DNA from: Bacteroidota bacterium
GTDB taxonomy: Bacteria > Bacteroidota > Bacteroidia > Bacteroidales > WCHB1-69
Length of the DNA: 13,887 nt
Assembly: GCA_023392945.1 (NCBI GenBank)
Contig: JAEWNB010000152.1
Location: 1 to 13,887 of the forward strand
Direction: 5' to 3'
The position numbers were made by a program, and so were the translations under genes. Below, piece after piece: positions 13,617-13,887 of this stretch (its first letter is position 1; each line of letters starts with the position of its first letter). The notes below the pieces were generated by a model that was given only the letters and a program-made list of their open reading frames with translations, searched no databases and was not told where the DNA came from.

Positions 13617-13887
13617 TGACTCCTCCAAAAATAAGTTTACAGGTCAATTCTTAAATCCTGACATTACTTTACAATTAAATTTTAATCATAAAATCCTGCC
13701 CGGTAAATTTGCTGAGACTCTTCCCGAGGTCGGGATTACTTCATGCAGACTTGCAGGGGCATTTCGGGTCAGGTTAATTTTATGGGGATTAGGCGAAGAA
13801 ATTGTGTAATCTGAATAAGAAAAAAGCATTGTCGGTAACACCTCTTAAATTGGCACGAAAGAGTTTTACTTTAGCATTAAATGATTC
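13617..13887 (-). mobile_element. Left end of an ISAon1-like insertion sequence, truncated by the window edge
   Basis: The segment contains the end of a transposase gene plus about 170 nt of terminal non-coding DNA that resembles the end of the nearby 112-bp element. The exact boundary (13617-13619) is inferred from that resemblance and from the broken hairpin repeat; the other end is outside the window. Confidence 0.55.
13789..13887 (-). CDS. Transposase, C-terminal 32 residues only (ISAon1-like)
   Basis: The minus strand from the right edge reads ESFNAKVKLFRANLRG, then VTDNAFFLFRLHNFFA and a TAA stop at 13789-13791. This matches the end of DDE transposases of the ISAon1 type in Bacteroidota, which carry an (E)SFNAK-K-FR--RG---FF-FRL pattern. 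Only the C-terminus is inside the window, so its integrity is unknown. Confidence 0.7.
   Translation of the reverse strand, partial: ESFNAKVKLFRANLRGVTDNAFFLFRLHNFFA

Noticed and set aside
13570..13809. 79-codon plus-strand open frame
   Set aside because: It crosses hairpin repeats, the IS end and the transposase C-terminus on the other strand and resembles no protein family.

Overview
The window looks like a chromosomal segment of a member of the Bacteroidota. The DNA is AT-rich. Three genes and the insertion sequence have candidate promoters of the Bacteroidota type (-7 box TAnnTTTG) just upstream. The IS66 TnpA/B/C set, the DUF1697 protein and the short hairpin repeats also fit this phylum. 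Every gene I accept is on the minus strand, so the window reads biologically from right to left. I cannot name a genus.

Layout from right to left: at the right edge (13617-13887) is the end of an ISAon1-like insertion sequence, with only the last 32 residues of its transposase. Next is a non-coding stretch (12925-13616) rich in small repeats. It holds a 112-bp inverted-repeat element whose left end resembles the end of the neighbouring IS, a series of ATATAACGC-hairpin repeats, and a CTTCGACAAGCTCAG-type inverted repeat. A YbjQ-like protein with a C-terminal zinc-ribbon-like region follows (11866-12924). Then comes a type I restriction-modification operon: hsdR (9066-11591), a REP-associated tyrosine transposase gene (RAYT, 8293-9066) and an hsdM-hsdS reading frame (8299 down to 3016). 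The first three genes overlap by 1 and 7 nt, so the transposase gene is embedded in the operon.

The hsdM-hsdS frame is split by a complete 2519-bp IS66-family element (4411-6929) flanked by a perfect 8-bp target duplication, TCATCAAC. Removing the IS and one duplication copy restores one open frame of 919 codons including the stop. The unbroken gene therefore encoded a methylase-specificity (M-S) fusion of about 918 residues. As it stands, the M part ends with ten codons read from the IS end, and the S part has no good start codon, so the system is probably not working.

The most interesting signal is a 28-bp palindrome (arms GTAGAGACGC/GCGTCTCTAC) inserted without breaking the frame at three sites inside this operon: in hsdM, in the RAYT gene, and in the M-S linker. 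Two diverged copies follow the operon. In the RAYT gene and the linker the palindrome directly abuts a tandem repeat (9-nt and 24-nt units), and the 24-nt unit contains the palindrome's own arm sequence. This resembles REP/RAYT biology and the protein-coding palindromic elements of Rickettsia.

Left of the operon are a DUF1697 protein (2338-2886), a rhomboid-family membrane protease (1597-2274), and the first 501 residues of NAD-dependent DNA ligase LigA (3-1505), which runs off the left edge. These look like ordinary chromosomal genes.
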